From NCBI GenBank assembly GCA_003153875.1, contig PMBY01000195.1, forward strand, positions 1-12,827: 12,827 nucleotides of DNA. The letters run 5' to 3'. The translations under genes and the position numbers were made by a program. Positions 1 through 8,029 of this stretch are shown one piece after another; within the stretch, counting starts at the first letter, position 1; each line of letters starts with the position of its first letter. This DNA is from Myxococcales bacterium. Lineage in GTDB: Bacteria > Myxococcota > Polyangia > Fen-1088. The notes beneath the pieces were generated by a model. The model had not been told where the DNA came from and did no database searches. It was given only the letters and a program-made list of their open reading frames with translations.

Positions 1-741
1 GGTCATGGCGGGGTCCAGATCGCCGCAGCGGGTGCTCATGACCAAACCCTGCAAGGGCGAATAGCCCATCGTGTTGTCCATGGACCGGCCCTTGATGATG
101 GCGCACAGGCTGGCGCCGCCGCTGCCCAGGTGGCAACTGACGGCGTTCAGGTTTTCAAAGGGCACACCCAGCAGTTTGGCTGCTTCCTGTGCCACGTATT
201 GGTGACTGGTGCCGTGAAAGCCGTACTTGCGGAAGCCGTGCTTGGCCACGAGAGCGGGCGGCAAGGCGTAGGCGCGTGCCACCTCCGGGATGGTTGCGTG
301 AAAGACGGTGTCGAAAACCACCGTCTCCGGCAGGTTGGGATAGAGGCGCCGACACGCGGCCACCAGGCGCACTGCAGGCGGGTTGTGAATGGGGGCCAGC
401 TCCTGGATGCGCTCCAGCTCGGCCATGACCGCGTCGTCCAGGATCACGTGTTGTTTGAAATTGGGCCCGCCATGCGCCATGCGGTGCCCGATGGCATCGG
501 GCACCAGATCGGGATCGCGCTCGAGCAGCTTCATCACTTGCGTGAAGGCCGTGGCGTGGTCAGGCATCTCCACCACGATGGTTTCCTTCTTGCCAGCCAC
601 CTGGTGGTGGATGCGAGCCGGCAGCGCGGTCTTGGGTCCCACCCGCTCGGCTTCCCCGCCGGCCAGTTCCTTCTCGCCCGGCATTTCGATCAGCCGGTAC
701 TTGAGCGACGAGCTTCCGCAGTTGAATACGATGATACGCAT
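1..741 (-). CDS. ackA: Acetate kinase family protein (AckA-like), C-terminus cut by window edge
   Basis: Reads 247 codons from ATG at 741 to the left edge with no stop, so the C-terminal third or more is missing. The family transfers phosphate between ATP and acetate (or another short acyl acid) in the cytoplasm. Visible signatures: N-terminal phosphate-binding segment FNCGSSSLK (residues 6-14), GHR..HGG (85-92) with the substrate Arg, LAPIHNP (115-121), catalytic Asp in VVFDTVFH (144), GFHGTSHQYV (174-183) and MSTRCGDLDP (235-244). The usual HLGNGAS motif is altered to HLGSGGAS (204-211): one residue is inserted and the Asn lost, so this is a divergent subfamily and the acyl substrate is uncertain. 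GGGAAGGGG lies just before the ATG. It starts 21 nt after the stop of the upstream M20 gene on the same strand, so the two probably form an operon. Family call strong; acetate as substrate inferred. Confidence 0.9.
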   Translation of the reverse strand, partial: MRIIVFNCGSSSLKYRLIEMPGEKELAGGEAERVGPKTALPARIHHQVAGKKETIVVEMPDHATAFTQVMKLLERDPDLVPDAIGHRMAHGGPNFKQHVILDDAVMAELERIQELAPIHNPPAVRLVAACRRLYPNLPETVVFDTVFHATIPEVARAYALPPALVAKHGFRKYGFHGTSHQYVAQEAAKLLGVPFENLNAVSCHLGSGGASLCAIIKGRSMDNTMGYSPLQGLVMSTRCGDLDPAMT

Positions 742-762
742 GGGGTCCCCTTCCCGTTGAGG

Positions 763-1980
763 TCAAATCTCGTCGGGAATCCAGCCGAACACCGGGATGC
801 CGACCAAGCCATGGGCCATGGCCGCGGTCCCGTAGGTGCACTCCACCATCTTGGCGATCTCCACGGATTCGTTCTCACTGTGTGCCTCTTCCTCGCGACC
901 TGGGCCGTAGCCAATGGTCGGGATGTGAAATTCGTTGGACAGAACGCTGCCGGAGGTGCCCATGCCCAGACGTGATAGCTTCCATTTGCCCGGCCTGACT
1001 GCGCAGCCAGCCGCAGCCAGCGACTGGCGAGCGCGCGAGAGCAAGGGACTGAAGGGATCCGTGCTCCAAGCGTGGGTCACGCGCTTGACCTGCATGACCA
1101 GACCACTGGGCATGGTCTCGGCCCGCTCGCGCACGGCCACGTCGACCTCGACGGCACCGGCCAGTTGCGCCAGCCGCTCGGCCTCGTGGCGCATGCGACC
1201 AACCATGCCGTCGACGGCTTCTTCCAGGCCGAGCCGGCGTTCCACGGAAATTGTGGCACAACGGAAACCGTGGCTGTCTTCGAATTGCGGCTTGCCCATG
1301 AGCATGGCTTGCACCGCCGCGGCTGGATCGATGTCACCCATGCCGTTCGCCACCAGGTCAGCCGCGTCCGCCACGTGAAAGGGATTGTTGCTGCGCAGGC
1401 GGATGTCCATTTCGGCGCGGCCGTCGTGGCCGTAGTACAGGCCCAGATCGGTCGGCTCGCCGAGAATGGCGTATTCCGGCCGCAGCCCCATCTCCTTCAA
1501 GGTGAATTCAATCAGTCCGCGCATGCCGACGGAGATGCCGTTTTCTTCAGCCACGGTGGCGGCCACGATCAGGTTCCCGCGCAAAGGCAGAAGGCTGCGC
1601 TTGAGCAAGCCGGCAGCAAAGACCTGCGCCGCCAGTCCGCCCTTGCAGTCGGCCGCGCCCAGACCGTGCAGCTTGCCATCCTCGATGCGGCCACTCCAGG
1701 GTGAACCCGGCCAGCTCGCCTCGTCGCCAGGCGCCACGGTATCCAGGTGACTGGCCAAGAGCAGATTGGGGCCGTCTTCCACCCCGTGCAGCACGCCCAC
1801 CACGTTGCCGAAGCCATCGGTGGTGACCGAGTCGAAGTCGAGGGCGCGCATCTGCTTCTCCACCAGCGCGGCAGCACTCGACTCGTCCCGGGTCAAACTG
1901 CGTGTGCGCAAAAGGGCCTGCGCAAACGACATCAGCTCGCCCTGCAAACCTTCCAACTTGCCCTTCAACAGATCGTACAT
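763..1980 (-). CDS. M20-family metallohydrolase (ArgE/DapE/YgeY-like)
   Basis: A 405-aa zinc-dependent amidohydrolase/peptidase; family members cleave amide bonds of N-acyl amino acids, carbamoyl compounds or dipeptides. Catalytic-centre motifs: ASHLDTV (His78, Asp80), GLGAADCKGG with bridging Asp111 (Cys replaces the usual Met/Thr of D-M/T-K-G-G), AEENG (catalytic Glu145, ligand Glu146), GEPTD (Glu175) and C-terminal EAHSENESV (His367). The central dimerisation/lid domain spans roughly residues 187-300; its usual S-x-H-x-S motif is not obvious, only NPFHVA at 199-204. Length is normal. An excellent Shine-Dalgarno AAGGAG lies 7 nt before the ATG. It is first in an operon with the acetate kinase, is read divergently from the sigma-54 activator and has a -24/-12 promoter in front. 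It resembles the selenium-linked hydrolase YgeY most, but no selenium genes are visible. Substrate unknown. Confidence 0.88.
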   Translation of the reverse strand: MYDLLKGKLEGLQGELMSFAQALLRTRSLTRDESSAAALVEKQMRALDFDSVTTDGFGNVVGVLHGVEDGPNLLLASHLDTVAPGDEASWPGSPWSGRIEDGKLHGLGAADCKGGLAAQVFAAGLLKRSLLPLRGNLIVAATVAEENGISVGMRGLIEFTLKEMGLRPEYAILGEPTDLGLYYGHDGRAEMDIRLRSNNPFHVADAADLVANGMGDIDPAAAVQAMLMGKPQFEDSHGFRCATISVERRLGLEEAVDGMVGRMRHEAERLAQLAGAVEVDVAVRERAETMPSGLVMQVKRVTHAWSTDPFSPLLSRARQSLAAAGCAVRPGKWKLSRLGMGTSGSVLSNEFHIPTIGYGPGREEEAHSENESVEIAKMVECTYGTAAMAHGLVGIPVFGWIPDEI

Positions 1981-2036
1981 GGTGCGTCTCCTTTGATCGT
2001 TTCGTTGCTTCTCGTTGATGTTCTGCTCCCTCTCTC

Positions 2037-2052
2037 AGCAAGCGCCGTGCCG
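2037..2052 (-). promoter_or_regulatory. Sigma-54 (-24/-12) promoter for the M20/acetate kinase operon
   Basis: The minus strand reads CGGCACGGCGCTTGCT. Against TGGCAC-N5-TTGC every conserved base matches except the first T, and the GG-to-GC spacing is exact. The predicted transcription start is near 2026, giving a leader of about 46 nt with a strong ribosome binding site before the M20 ATG at 1980. The divergent neighbour encodes a sigma-54 activator. Confidence 0.8.
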
Positions 2053-2097
2053 ATGGCGTCTTTCCTGTCTTTGTCGTTCCCCACACCCCGCCCGATG

Positions 2098-2131
2098 TTT
2101 CAACTTGCAAAATGAACGTTTCAGATTGAAA
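2098..2131. promoter_or_regulatory. Probable enhancer (UAS) for the sigma-54 activator: TTTCA/TGAAA dyads
   Basis: There are two dyads: TTTCA-N10-TGAA (2098-2116) and the perfect TTTCA-GAT-TGAAA (2119-2131). This AT-richer block in a GC-rich region lies about 72-105 bp upstream of the predicted sigma-54 start, where enhancers of NtrC-class activators usually sit. It also lies just ahead of the activator gene (ATG 2145), so it could serve autoregulation. Assignment to this activator is inferred from position and symmetry. Confidence 0.55.
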
Positions 2132-2144
2132 TACTGGGTGCATC

Positions 2145-3761
2145 ATGCGAGTCGAAGACCTGAAGCTGGACGAACTGCTGGAATTCCGCGATGGCGCCAT
2201 CGACTTTCAGGGCCGCCGCCTGGTCCTGCACAGCACCGACGCCTTCGCCCAGTTTCGCAAGGATCTTTTCGAGATGGTCGGGCCCGGGCAGGCCCGGCGC
2301 ATCCTGACCCGCTTCGCCTACTTCTGGGGTCAGGCCGATGCCGCAGCCATGCGCCGCGTGTTCAAGTGGGACAGCGTCGTGGATCTGGTGAAGGCCGGGG
2401 CGCGTCTGCACGCCTTGCAAGGCGTGGCCCGCTGGGTGACCAAGAAACTCGATGTCGATCCGGTGGCTGGCCGTTTCGAGATGGAGGTGGTCTGGCACGG
2501 CTCGGCCGAGGCCGAGGAACACGTGGCGGTGTTTGGCCGCACAGCCCACCCGTCGTGTTGGATGTTGGCCGGCTACGCCAGCGGCTTCATGTCGTTTGCG
2601 CTGGGACACGACGTGTACTTCGTCGAGCAGAGCTGTCGCGCTACCGGCGAGCGCGTGTGCACGGCCATGGGCAAAGACCGCGCATCGTGGGGCGCCGCCA
2701 TCAACCCGCACCTGCCATTCTTTCAGGCTGCCGACATCAAGGGGAAGATTCAAGGCCTGACCGAGGAGCTGCATCGGGTGATGCGGGAATTGAAGCGCAG
2801 CACGGAGCGGCTGACCACGCTGGAGCGGCCGCCGCTGGTGGAAGTGCGGAGCAAGGCTTTCGCCGCGGTGCTGGACCTGGCCACCCGCATCGCGCCCTTT
2901 GATTCTTCGGTGCTCATCACCGGCGAAAGCGGCGTGGGCAAGGAGGTGGTGGCGCGCTTGGTTCACGCCCGCTCGCTGCGCAGCCGAGGGCCATTTCTAG
3001 GGATCAACTGTGGGGCGCTGCCGGAAACCCTGCTCGACTCAGAGCTATTCGGCCACAAGGCGGGCGCGTTCACCGGCGCCACCTCCGATCACGCGGGGTT
3101 GTTCGAAGAGGCCGCGGGCGGAACGCTTTTTCTCGACGAGATCGGCGAGATCTCGCACGCCTTGCAAGTCAAATTGTTGCGCGTGCTGCAGGAACGTGAG
3201 ATCCGGCGCGTGGGCGAGAGCCGCACGCGCAAGATCGACGTGCGCATCCTGGCCGCCACCAACCGCGATCTGGCCGAAGCCATGCGCCAGGGCGCGTTCC
3301 GCGAAGACCTGTACTACCGCTTGCGGGTCATCGAGATCGCGATTCCCCCGCTGCGCGAGCGCAAGGAAGACATTTTGCCGCTGGCGCGCTTCTTCGTGGA
3401 ACGACTGCGGGTGAAGCTGAAAATGCCCAAGCTGCGCCTGGCCGCCACCGCCATCGACCCGCTTTGCGCCTATGCCTGGCCCGGCAATGTGCGCGAGTTG
3501 GAGAACGCCATCGAGCACGCCGCTGTACTCTCGCGCAGCGGTTCCATCACGCCCGAGCTTCTACCGTCCAATGTCGTGCTGAGCACCGGGGCGCGCCCTG
3601 GGCCAGGCCAAGGTCCGCGTACGCTCGACCAAGTCGAGAGAGAACACGTCCGCGCGGTGCTGGCCGAGTCAGGCGGCAACCGCACGCGCGCCGCCGCCGT
3701 GCTGGGCATCAGCCAGACCACCCTGTGGCGCAGGCTGAAGACCGTGAAGGGACAGGGTTAG
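2145..3761 (+). CDS. Sigma-54-dependent activator with XylR_N/V4R effector-sensing domain
   Basis: A 538-aa enhancer-binding protein of DmpR/XylR/MopR architecture. The XylR_N/V4R sensor covers roughly residues 10-190, a short coiled linker 195-228 and the AAA+ domain 235-475: Walker A GESGVGKE (260-267), GAFTGA sigma-54 loop (307-312), Walker B GGTLFLDE (325-332), arginine-finger region REDLYYRLR (386-394) and [10 protein letters not shown] (445-454). A Fis-type helix-turn-helix closes the protein ([21 protein letters not shown], about 512-532). The sensor has Cys138, Glu161, Cys164 and Cys172 in the spacing of the MopR zinc site, and His89 and Trp117 at the places of its phenol-contacting His and Trp. 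It is divergent from the M20/acetate kinase operon, its likely target. Its own ribosome binding site is weak (GGGTG). Family call very secure; effector unknown. Confidence 0.95.
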   Translation: MRVEDLKLDELLEFRDGAIDFQGRRLVLHSTDAFAQFRKDLFEMVGPGQARRILTRFAYFWGQADAAAMRRVFKWDSVVDLVKAGARLHALQGVARWVTKKLDVDPVAGRFEMEVVWHGSAEAEEHVAVFGRTAHPSCWMLAGYASGFMSFALGHDVYFVEQSCRATGERVCTAMGKDRASWGAAINPHLPFFQAADIKGKIQGLTEELHRVMRELKRSTERLTTLERPPLVEVRSKAFAAVLDLATRIAPFDSSVLITGESGVGKEVVARLVHARSLRSRGPFLGINCGALPETLLDSELFGHKAGAFTGATSDHAGLFEEAAGGTLFLDEIGEISHALQVKLLRVLQEREIRRVGESRTRKIDVRILAATNRDLAEAMRQGAFREDLYYRLRVIEIAIPPLRERKEDILPLARFFVERLRVKLKMPKLRLAATAIDPLCAYAWPGNVRELENAIEHAAVLSRSGSITPELLPSNVVLSTGARPGPGQGPRTLDQVEREHVRAVLAESGGNRTRAAAVLGISQTTLWRRLKTVKGQG

Positions 3762-3787
3762 CGGCAATTCTGCGCAAGGAGTCGCCA

Positions 3788-3806
3788 GGGCGACCGCAGG
3801 TCGCCC
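3788..3806. terminator. Perfect hairpin between convergent genes (bidirectional terminator or REP-like unit)
   Basis: GGGCGACC-GCA-GGTCGCCC is an 8-bp perfect stem with a 3-nt loop, in the 45 nt between the activator stop (3761) and the convergent hydrolase stop (3807). No T-run follows on either strand, so termination is inferred from position. Short GC-rich hairpins of this form are often dispersed repeats in GC-rich genomes. Confidence 0.5.
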
Positions 3807-4706
3807 CTACCGTTGCCTGGTATCGAGAAAGCGCCGCTCGATGCCGGCGTAGGCGTCGATGCGGCGGTCGCGCAGAAAGGGCCAGCCCTGGCGTACTTCT
3901 TCAATTCGGGCCGGGTCGACGGTGGCGATCAGGATTTCTTCGCGATCGACAGGCGCTTCGGCCAGAACCACGCCGAACGGGTCAGCAAGAAAACTCCCGC
4001 CCCAGAATTCCAGGCCAGGCGGGCCTGCCGGCGTTTCGAGGCCCACCCGGTTGACCGCGGCGACATAGAGGCCGTTCGCGATGGCGTGCCCGCGCTGGAC
4101 CGTGCGCCAGGCATCGCGCTGGGCCTCACCGTTGGCCGCCTTTTCCTGCGGGTGCCAGCCGATAGCCGTGGGATAGAAGATGATGTCGGCGCCGGCCATG
4201 GCAATCAGACGTGCGGCTTCGGGATACCACTGGTCCCAGCAGATCAGGATGCCCAGCCGGCCGAGGAATGTCTCGAATGCGCAGAAGCCGAGATCGCCGG
4301 GGGTGAAGTAGAACTTCTCGTAGTATCCGGGGTCGTCGGGGATGTGCATTTTGCGGTACAGACCCACCACGTCGCCGTTGGCGCCGATCACCGCCGCTGT
4401 GTTGTGGTACAGACCGGGCGCGCGCCGCTCGAACAAGGTTGCAATGACGATCACGCCGGCCTGGCGGGCCACCGCGCCGATGGCCTCCGTGCTGGGCCCA
4501 GGGATCCTTTCGGCCAGGGCAAAATTGGCCGCGTCCTCGGTCTGGCAGAAGTAGGGCGAGCGGAAGAGCTCGGGCAAACACACCACCTGGGCGCCCTGCG
4601 CGGCTGCCTCTCGGATCTTCGCGCAGGCCAGGTTGAGATTCGCCTCGGGCTCAGGCGACATGGCCATTTGAACCAGGCCGACTTTGAAGGGTGATCTTGC
4701 AAACAC
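3807..4706 (-). CDS. aguB: N-carbamoylputrescine amidohydrolase (nitrilase superfamily)
   Basis: A 299-aa cytoplasmic C-N hydrolase, the usual size for AguB, which converts N-carbamoylputrescine to putrescine, CO2 and ammonia in the agmatine route. The nitrilase triad is visible: Glu46 in CLPELFRSPYF, Lys119 in LYRKMHIPDDPGYYEKFYFTPGD and Cys156 in GILICWDQWYPEAARL. Family-typical segments are GWHPQEKA and QRGHAIANGLYVAAVNRVG. The start is GTG at 4706; no strong ribosome binding site is visible and the first ATG (residue 14) would cut into the first beta strand, so GTG is preferred. The usual partner, agmatine deiminase, is absent from this window. It is convergent with the activator and divergent from the epimerase. 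A broader omega-amidase or amidase function cannot be excluded but the fit to AguB is good. Confidence 0.88.
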   Translation of the reverse strand: MFARSPFKVGLVQMAMSPEPEANLNLACAKIREAAAQGAQVVCLPELFRSPYFCQTEDAANFALAERIPGPSTEAIGAVARQAGVIVIATLFERRAPGLYHNTAAVIGANGDVVGLYRKMHIPDDPGYYEKFYFTPGDLGFCAFETFLGRLGILICWDQWYPEAARLIAMAGADIIFYPTAIGWHPQEKAANGEAQRDAWRTVQRGHAIANGLYVAAVNRVGLETPAGPPGLEFWGGSFLADPFGVVLAEAPVDREEILIATVDPARIEEVRQGWPFLRDRRIDAYAGIERRFLDTRQR

Positions 4707-4843
4707 GGACCGATTCTACTTGGCCCCGGCCCGGCGCCAAGCCGGAAGCGCAAGCAGGGGCCGCGAACCGGCGAGCACGCCTTTGAAATCTGCTAGAAAC
4801 AATCGCGGAAGCCCTTTTTTGCCAGGCCAAGAGAGGAAGACGA

Positions 4844-5941
4844 ATGAACGACACAGAGCCCGCACAGCCGGGCAGCAAGCCCAGCATCGAGTGCGTGCCC
4901 TTTGGCAAGACACCGGACGGCGTTGCGGTGGATCTCTACCGCCTGACCAATCGCCACGGCCTGAGCGCGGCCATCACCAACTACGGCGGAATCGTGGTGT
5001 CGCTGCTGGTTCCTGATCGCGAAGGCAAGCTGGGCGACGTCGTGCTCGGTTGCGACACCTTGGCCGAGTACATCGCGAAAAGCCCATACTTCGGCTGCCT
5101 GGTTGGACGCTACGGCAACCGGATCGCCAAGGGCGAGTTCAAGCTCGACGGCCAGAGCTATTCGCTGGCCAAGAACGACGGCGAGAACCACCTGCATGGT
5201 GGCAGGATTGGTTTCGACAAGGTGGTCTGGTCGGCCAAGCCGCTGCTGGCCAGTGAGTCCGTCGGATTGCAGCTCCAGTACCGGAGCCCGGACGGCGAGG
5301 AGGGCTATCCAGGCGCGCTCTCGGTCGTCGTCAGCTACGCCCTGTCCGATCGAGATGAGTTCATCGTCGACTACCTGGCCTTCACGGACAAAGCCACGAT
5401 AGTCAACCTCACCCACCACAGCTACTTCAACCTCGACGGTGCCGAGGGCGACACCCTCGGTCATCTGCTGACCATCAACGCGGACACCTTCACCCCAGTT
5501 GACGCCGGCCTGATCCCGACCGGAGAAGTGCGGGCGGTCCAGGGCACGCCCATGGACTTCACCCAGCCCAAGGCCGTCGGCACTGACCTTCGGTCCAAGG
5601 ATCCGCAGGTCGTCATCGGCCACGGCTACGACCACAACTGGATCCTCAGGCGAAGCCGGGAAGGGTTGGGGCTGGCCGCGCGCCTGATGGGGCCGGCAAG
5701 CGGTCGGGTGATGGAGGTCCTCACGACCGAGCCGGGGATCCAGTTCTATGGCGGCGGCTGGCTCGACGGCACCATCAAGGGGAAGCAAGGGAAGGTCTAC
5801 CGGCCCTGCTACGGCCTCTGCCTGGAAACCCAGCACTATCCCAACTCGCCAAACCAGGCCGATTTTCCGTCGACCGTGTTGCGCCCAGGCGAAACCTACC
5901 GGAGTCGGACGGTACACAGGTTTTCCATCGCAGGGCGCTAG
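4844..5941 (+). CDS. galM: Aldose 1-epimerase (mutarotase)
   Basis: A 365-aa enzyme interconverting alpha and beta anomers of glucose/galactose. Family landmarks in order: GRYGNRI (Arg93), GENHLHGG (His118, proton-abstracting candidate position), THHSYFNL (His192), GYDHNW (Asp263), PGIQFYGGGWLDG and the catalytic Glu of LETQHYPNSPNQ (328). All catalytic positions are present and the length is normal. No export signal, so cytoplasmic. GAGAGGAAG lies shortly before the ATG. The aguB start is 137 nt away on the opposite strand and no other sugar gene is adjacent, so it looks monocistronic. The stop codon TAG is the internal part of the CTAG that opens the palindromic element at 5938, so the reading frame ends exactly at that element's border. 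Confidence 0.95.
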   Translation: MNDTEPAQPGSKPSIECVPFGKTPDGVAVDLYRLTNRHGLSAAITNYGGIVVSLLVPDREGKLGDVVLGCDTLAEYIAKSPYFGCLVGRYGNRIAKGEFKLDGQSYSLAKNDGENHLHGGRIGFDKVVWSAKPLLASESVGLQLQYRSPDGEEGYPGALSVVVSYALSDRDEFIVDYLAFTDKATIVNLTHHSYFNLDGAEGDTLGHLLTINADTFTPVDAGLIPTGEVRAVQGTPMDFTQPKAVGTDLRSKDPQVVIGHGYDHNWILRRSREGLGLAARLMGPASGRVMEVLTTEPGIQFYGGGWLDGTIKGKQGKVYRPCYGLCLETQHYPNSPNQADFPSTVLRPGETYRSRTVHRFSIAGR

Positions 5942-6100
5942 AGCACCGAACGGTTTGCCTCCCGTCGCGAAATCGCGGATTTGCGTCGCGTCCCTTCGTT
6001 GCTCCTCGGTCAAATACGTCGAGTATTCTCCCTCGTCGCGCCTCGGGCCGCTCGCAACTGCGCAATTTCGCTCGGTCCGGCAAACCGTTCGGCACTCTAG
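5938..6100. mobile_element. 163-bp MITE-like imperfect palindrome with 22-bp terminal inverted repeats
   Basis: Ends 5938-5959 and 6079-6100 are inverted repeats of 22 bp with two adjacent mismatches; both outer tips are CTAG and both contain CCGAACGGTTTGCC. Symmetry continues inwards (GCGAAAT and TTGCG blocks on both arms) to a central AATAC-GTCGA-GTATT hairpin at 6013-6027, so nearly the whole unit folds back on itself. No reading frame fits it. This is the form of a non-autonomous transposable element or a large REP/BIME-type repeat; the CTAG tips may be a target duplication. It fills most of the galM-dnaK gap and could also terminate galM transcription. Mobility cannot be shown from one copy. 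Confidence 0.7.
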
Positions 6101-6177
6101 AACCCATGACGTAGCGGCGCCATCGCGGCCGTGATACCGTAGCTTTCGGGGCTAACGTGCGCCTCCAGTAAAAGCCC

Positions 6178-8022
6178 ATGGCAGAGAAGGTAATTGGCAT
6201 AGATCTGGGAACGACCAACTCGTGCGTTGCTGTTCTGGAAGGGATCAGCGCCACGGTGATCGCCAATCGCGGCGGCTACAAAACCACACCCTCGGTGGTG
6301 GCGATGTCCGAGACCGGCAAGCGCCTGGTCGGCCACATTGCGAAACGCCAAGGGGTCACCAACGCCGAGAACACGGCCTACGCGGTCAAGCGACTGATTG
6401 GGCGGCCGTGGACGTCGCCAGCCGTTCAGGCGGTTAAGGCGGCCGTGCCCTACGGCATCTGCGAAGGCCCCCACCAGGATGTGCGCATCAAGCTGCGCGA
6501 TCAGCTGCTTTCACCGCCCGAGGTTTCCGCCTACGTCCTGCAGGAGATGCGCGCCATCGCCGAGGAGTTTCTCGGACAGACCATCAGCAAAGCGGTGGTC
6601 ACGGTGCCCGCGTATTTCAACGATGGCCAGCGCCAGGCCACCAAGGACGCGGGGCACATCGCCGGCCTGGACGTCATCCGCATCATCAACGAGCCCACCG
6701 CGGCAGCGCTGGCCTATGGCTTCGGCCGGGACGTGGAGGGCAAGATCGCCGTGTTCGACCTGGGCGGCGGCACCTTCGATGTTTCGCTGCTCGACATCAA
6801 CAACGGCGTGTTCGAGGTGGTGGCCACCGCGGGCGACACCTTCCTGGGCGGCGAGGACTACGACAAACGGCTGGTCGACTGGCTGGTCCAGGGTTTTGCC
6901 AAGGAACACAAGGTCGACCTGCGCAGCGACACCATGGCTTTGCAGCGGCTCAAGGACGCGGCCGAGAAAGCCAAGTGCGAACTCTCGTCGGTGCGCGAGA
7001 CCGAGATCAACCTGCCCTTCATCATCTCGACCGGCAAGAACCAAGCCTACCACCTGCATCGGGTGGTCACGCGCGGCAAGCTGGAGGAGCTGACCCTGGA
7101 TCTGACCGAGCGGACCATCCAGATTTGCCGGCTGACCATGGAAGACGCGGGCATCAAGCCCAAGGATTTGGCCGAGGTGGTCCTGGTGGGCGGCATGACC
7201 CGCATGCCGAAAGTGCAGGAGCTGGTGGCCGAGTTCTTCGCGCGCGAGCCGTGCAAGGGCGTGCACCCCGACGAGGTGGTGGCCATGGGCGCGGCCATCC
7301 AGGGCGCGGCGCTGATCGACGCCGCGGCGGCGCCTGACATGCTCTTGCTCGACGTCACCCCGCACTCGCTGGGGATCATGGTGGCAGGCGGCTACTTCCA
7401 CCGCCTGATCGACCGCAACACCACCGTGCCCACCTCGAAGAGCCACGTCTTCACCACGGTCCGCGACGATCAGACGTCGGTGAAGATCGTGGTCTTCCAA
7501 GGCGAAGCCGATAAGGCCGAGGAGAACGAGTTGCTGGGTGAGTTCGTGCTCTCGGGCCTGCGCAAAGCGCCCAAGGGCGAGGTGGAGGTGGATGTCACCT
7601 TCGAGATCTCTGCTGACGGCATCGTGGGCGTGGCCGCGCAGGACATGGAGACCGGCACCGAGCAGCACATCACGGTCACTGCCACCAGCGGCCTGACCGA
7701 GGCAGAAATCGAGCGCATGACCACTGAGAACCAAGAATTCCTGGTTTCCAGCCGGACCGAGGCGGGAGTGGAGAAGGAGCGCCAGCGCATCGAGAAGCTG
7801 GTGCACGAAGCCGAGGCGCTTCTGCCCAAGGTCGAGGAGGTACTGTCAGGGACTCCCTTCGGTCAGGATAGTCTGGATAATGTGCGTCTCATTCTCGACG
7901 ACGCGCGCGCCGCGGTCGAGCGGCGTGATGCCAGCGCGCTGGAGCAGGTGTCGGAGCCGCTGGTCCGCACCTTGAACATGTTCCACGGGGTGGTGGACAG
8001 CGCGCGCCTTCGGCCTCCGTGA
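6178..8022 (+). CDS. dnaK: Hsp70-family chaperone, DnaK paralog
   Basis: A 614-aa ATP-dependent chaperone. The ATPase domain starts [14 protein letters not shown] and has [25 protein letters not shown] and [10 protein letters not shown]; the interdomain linker [13 protein letters not shown] leads into a full beta-sandwich substrate domain ([30 protein letters not shown]). The alpha-helical lid is shorter than usual and the protein ends at ARLRPP without the EEVKD-type tail of the main bacterial DnaK. No dnaJ or grpE lies nearby and no CIRCE element (TTAGCACTC/GAGTGCTAA) or clear heat-shock promoter is seen in 6101-6177. The next gene starts 8 nt after the stop. Together this points to a secondary, specialised DnaK such as those common in myxobacteria. 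The ribosome binding site is weak. Confidence 0.95.
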   Translation: MAEKVIGIDLGTTNSCVAVLEGISATVIANRGGYKTTPSVVAMSETGKRLVGHIAKRQGVTNAENTAYAVKRLIGRPWTSPAVQAVKAAVPYGICEGPHQDVRIKLRDQLLSPPEVSAYVLQEMRAIAEEFLGQTISKAVVTVPAYFNDGQRQATKDAGHIAGLDVIRIINEPTAAALAYGFGRDVEGKIAVFDLGGGTFDVSLLDINNGVFEVVATAGDTFLGGEDYDKRLVDWLVQGFAKEHKVDLRSDTMALQRLKDAAEKAKCELSSVRETEINLPFIISTGKNQAYHLHRVVTRGKLEELTLDLTERTIQICRLTMEDAGIKPKDLAEVVLVGGMTRMPKVQELVAEFFAREPCKGVHPDEVVAMGAAIQGAALIDAAAAPDMLLLDVTPHSLGIMVAGGYFHRLIDRNTTVPTSKSHVFTTVRDDQTSVKIVVFQGEADKAEENELLGEFVLSGLRKAPKGEVEVDVTFEISADGIVGVAAQDMETGTEQHITVTATSGLTEAEIERMTTENQEFLVSSRTEAGVEKERQRIEKLVHEAEALLPKVEEVLSGTPFGQDSLDNVRLILDDARAAVERRDASALEQVSEPLVRTLNMFHGVVDSARLRPP

Positions 8023-8029
8023 GGCAGTC

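Noticed and set aside
130..975. Plus-strand frame of 281 codons over the left edge
   Set aside because: Spans two genes on the opposite strand (acetate kinase and M20 hydrolase), both with intact motifs.
4793..6013. Long minus-strand frame (406 codons) opposite galM
   Set aside because: Shadow of galM, with no recognisable family motif; it also crosses into the palindromic element.
6101..6177. CIRCE or heat-shock promoter ahead of dnaK
   Set aside because: No TTAGCACTC/GAGTGCTAA pair and no CTTGAAA/CCCAT pair with suitable spacing was found.
6511..7806. Long minus-strand frame (431 codons) opposite dnaK
   Set aside because: His/Leu-rich shadow typical of GC-rich DNA; dnaK motifs are continuous on the plus strand.
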